Positions 4,233 through 5,894 of a DNA stretch of 5,894 bases are shown here, in pieces. A model generated the notes under the pieces. The model made no database searches. It had not been told where the DNA came from and saw nothing but the letters and a program-made list of their open reading frames with translations. Positions within the stretch are counted from its first letter, which is position 1; each line of letters starts with the position of its first letter. The translations under genes were made by a program, and so were the position numbers. The stretch spans positions 1 to 5,894 of the forward strand of contig JAQUQF010000118.1 in assembly GCA_028749105.1 (NCBI GenBank), given 5' to 3'. This stretch comes from Acidobacteriota bacterium. GTDB lineage: Bacteria; Acidobacteriota; Aminicenantia; UBA2199.

Positions 4233-5894
4233 ATGATCAGCCTGCAGAACATCAGCCTGGCCTACAACGAAAAAAAGATCTTCTCCGCCATATCCTGGCT
4301 GATCACCGACAAGAGCCGCATCGGCCTGGTGGGCGACAACGGCGCCGGCAAGACCACCCTGTTCAAGGCCATCCAGGGGGACGCGGCACTGGACGGCGGC
4401 GCGATCGAAATCCCCCGCAACCAGCGCATCGGCTACCTGCCCCAGGACCTGGTCGAACTGGAGCCGTTGCCGGTCATGGAGTACCTGAAGAGGAAGACCG
4501 GCCACGAGGAACTGGAGCGGAACGTCCACCGAAGCCACGAGCGCGTCGCCGCCGGCGACCACAAGCAGGACGATTTCGCATCCATCCTGGACAAGTTCGA
4601 TGCCGCATCCGAGGCCTTTCTCCTTCGGGACGGCTACGGCTTCGAAGCCCGGGCGCGGCGCATCCTCAAGGGACTGGGCTTCTCTGCCGGCGACGACCGG
4701 AAGAACTGCCGCGAATTCTCCGGCGGCTGGAAAATGCGCATTTTCCTCGCCGTCATCCTCCTCTCCGACCCCGAGATCATGCTGCTGGACGAGCCGACCA
4801 ACCACCTCGACACCGAAAGCATGGAATGGCTTGAGGCCTATCTGAAAAACTACGGCGGAACACTGCTGGCCATCTCTCACGACCGCATGTTCCTGGACAA
4901 GATGGTCGGCCAGGTCGCCGAGCTCGAGAAGGGGCGGGTCACGATCTTCAAGGGAAACTATTCGTACTACCTCAAGGAAAAGGAAAGGAGGGCCGCCGCC
5001 ATCGAGAAGAAGCGCGAGTTGCAGAAAGCGGAGATCAAGCGCATCCAGGCCTACATCGACCGCTTCCGCGCCAAGGCCAGCAAAGCCTCCGAGGTCCAGA
5101 GCCGCATCAAGCAGCTGGAGAAGTTCGACCTGCTTCCCGAGCACCAGAGGGTGAAGCAGGTCCATTTCCGCTTTCCCGAGGCCAAGCGCAGCGGCAAGGA
5201 GGTCCTCGTGGCCAGGGACCTGGGAAAAGAATACGGCGGGCGCACGGTTTTTTCCGGGATCCATTTCACGATCTACCGCGGCGACAAGGTCGCCCTGCTC
5301 GGGGTCAACGGCGCCGGCAAGTCGACCCTGGCGCGCATCCTGGCCGGCGGCGAAGCCGCAAGCCGTGGCAGCGCCGAATGGGGGTTCCAGGTCAAGGCGG
5401 CCTTCTTCTCCCAGGAAAGCCAGCAGAACGTGGCCTACGGCCGCACGGTCTGGCAGGAGGCACGCGACGTGCAGGGGCGGGCCAGCGACCTGGAGCTGCG
5501 CAACCTGCTGGGTGCCTTCCTGTTCTCGGGTGACGACATCCAAAAGCCGGTTTCCGTCCTCTCGGGCGGGGAGAAGAGCCGCCTGGCGCTGGTCAAGATA
5601 CTCCTACAGGACAGCAACTGCCTGATCCTGGACGAGCCGACCAACCATCTCGACGTGAAGACCAAGGAGATGTTTCAGAACGCCCTGCTGCATTATTCGG
5701 GGACCATCGTCCTGGTGTCGCACGACCGCTATTTCCTCGACAACCTGGTCGGCCGCGTCCTCGAGATCCGCGCCGGCCGGCTGCACGAATACACCGGCAA
5801 TTACTCCTATTTTATCCAGAAGCGCGAGGCCGAGATCGCGGCCGCGGCCCGGGCCAGCGAAGATGCCCAGGTGCCGGCACTCCCCGACAGTGCC
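4233..5894 (+). CDS. ABC-F family ATPase (ribosome-associated translation factor), 3' end beyond the window
   Basis: The frame is open from ATG 4233 to the right edge (554 codons), so the C-terminus is missing; relatives have roughly 530-650 residues. It has two ABC domains and no membrane segment. Domain 1: Walker A GDNGAGKTT (34-42), Q-loop YLPQD (Gln71), signature FSGGWKMR (162-169), Walker B/DEPTNHLD (182-193), switch His216 in ISHDR. A charged linker follows (about 248-312, with RFRAKASKASEVQSRIKQLE), matching the ABC-F linker that reaches the peptidyl-transferase centre. Domain 2: Walker A GVNGAGKST (357-365), signature LSGGEKSR (443-450), DEPTNHLD (467-474), switch His497 in VSHDR. Both domains end in a GNYSYY/F motif (241-246, 522-527). 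Known members act in the cytoplasm on stalled or initiating ribosomes, and some protect against ribosome-targeting antibiotics. All catalytic residues are intact. The likely RBS GAGGA (4218-4222) is 10 nt upstream. The subfamily (Uup, YheS/YdiF or other) is not resolved. Confidence 0.95.
   Translation, partial: MISLQNISLAYNEKKIFSAISWLITDKSRIGLVGDNGAGKTTLFKAIQGDAALDGGAIEIPRNQRIGYLPQDLVELEPLPVMEYLKRKTGHEELERNVHRSHERVAAGDHKQDDFASILDKFDAASEAFLLRDGYGFEARARRILKGLGFSAGDDRKNCREFSGGWKMRIFLAVILLSDPEIMLLDEPTNHLDTESMEWLEAYLKNYGGTLLAISHDRMFLDKMVGQVAELEKGRVTIFKGNYSYYLKEKERRAAAIEKKRELQKAEIKRIQAYIDRFRAKASKASEVQSRIKQLEKFDLLPEHQRVKQVHFRFPEAKRSGKEVLVARDLGKEYGGRTVFSGIHFTIYRGDKVALLGVNGAGKSTLARILAGGEAASRGSAEWGFQVKAAFFSQESQQNVAYGRTVWQEARDVQGRASDLELRNLLGAFLFSGDDIQKPVSVLSGGEKSRLALVKILLQDSNCLILDEPTNHLDVKTKEMFQNALLHYSGTIVLVSHDRYFLDNLVGRVLEIRAGRLHEYTGNYSYFIQKREAEIAAAARASEDAQVPALPDSA

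Noticed and set aside
4191..5543. Long minus-strand open frame (450 codons) antisense to the ABC-F gene
   Set aside because: It is the mirror of a clear ABC-F coding frame, has the same low-complexity composition and matches no family.

Overview
This window is bacterial DNA: GC-rich, densely packed, with clear Shine-Dalgarno sites. A LolD-type ABC ATPase, an NlpC/P60 hydrolase with a lipoprotein signal, and a secreted dipeptidyl-peptidase IV-like enzyme suggest a Gram-negative (diderm) cell. The mix (glgC, S9B peptidase, orphan binding protein, ABC-F protein) would fit an environmental heterotroph such as an Acidobacteriota/Aminicenantes-like or deltaproteobacterial lineage. That placement is a guess from gene content and protein style, not a demonstrated assignment.

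Layout. The left half (1-3125) reads entirely on the minus strand. In transcription order it holds tRNA-Leu(UAG) (3044-3125), an NlpC/P60 lipoprotein hydrolase (2500-3009), a LolD-type ABC ATPase (1820-2503), glgC (503-1780) and the first 150 codons of a DPP-IV-like S9 peptidase (1-451, running off the left edge). The nlpC and lolD-like genes overlap by ATGA. The tRNA and nlpC are 34 nt apart with no terminator between them, so the tRNA, nlpC and lolD-like genes look like one transcription unit. glgC has its own near-consensus promoter, placed so that transcription would start at the A of the ATG, giving a leaderless mRNA. The right half (3288-5894) reads on the plus strand: a family 3 (amino-acid type) solute-binding protein, three consecutive stem-loops, and an ABC-F ATPase that is still open at the right edge.

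The control region 3126-3287 contains no gene. It holds two divergent promoters, each with a perfect TTGACA -35 box and a 17-bp spacer. The -35 boxes face outward as an inverted repeat, and between them lie two identical 23-bp tandem repeats carrying inverted-repeat arms. This is the most striking non-coding feature and looks like a shared operator region between the tRNA-Leu operon and the binding-protein gene.

Functionally, the window mixes envelope work (peptidoglycan hydrolase, lipoprotein-export-type or related ATPase), glycogen synthesis (ADP-glucose formation), peptide or amino-acid scavenging (DPP-IV-like peptidase, binding protein) and translation (tRNA-Leu, ABC-F factor). I see no mobile element, CRISPR array or recognisable defence system. 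The novelty is in gene arrangement and regulation rather than in an unknown protein system.
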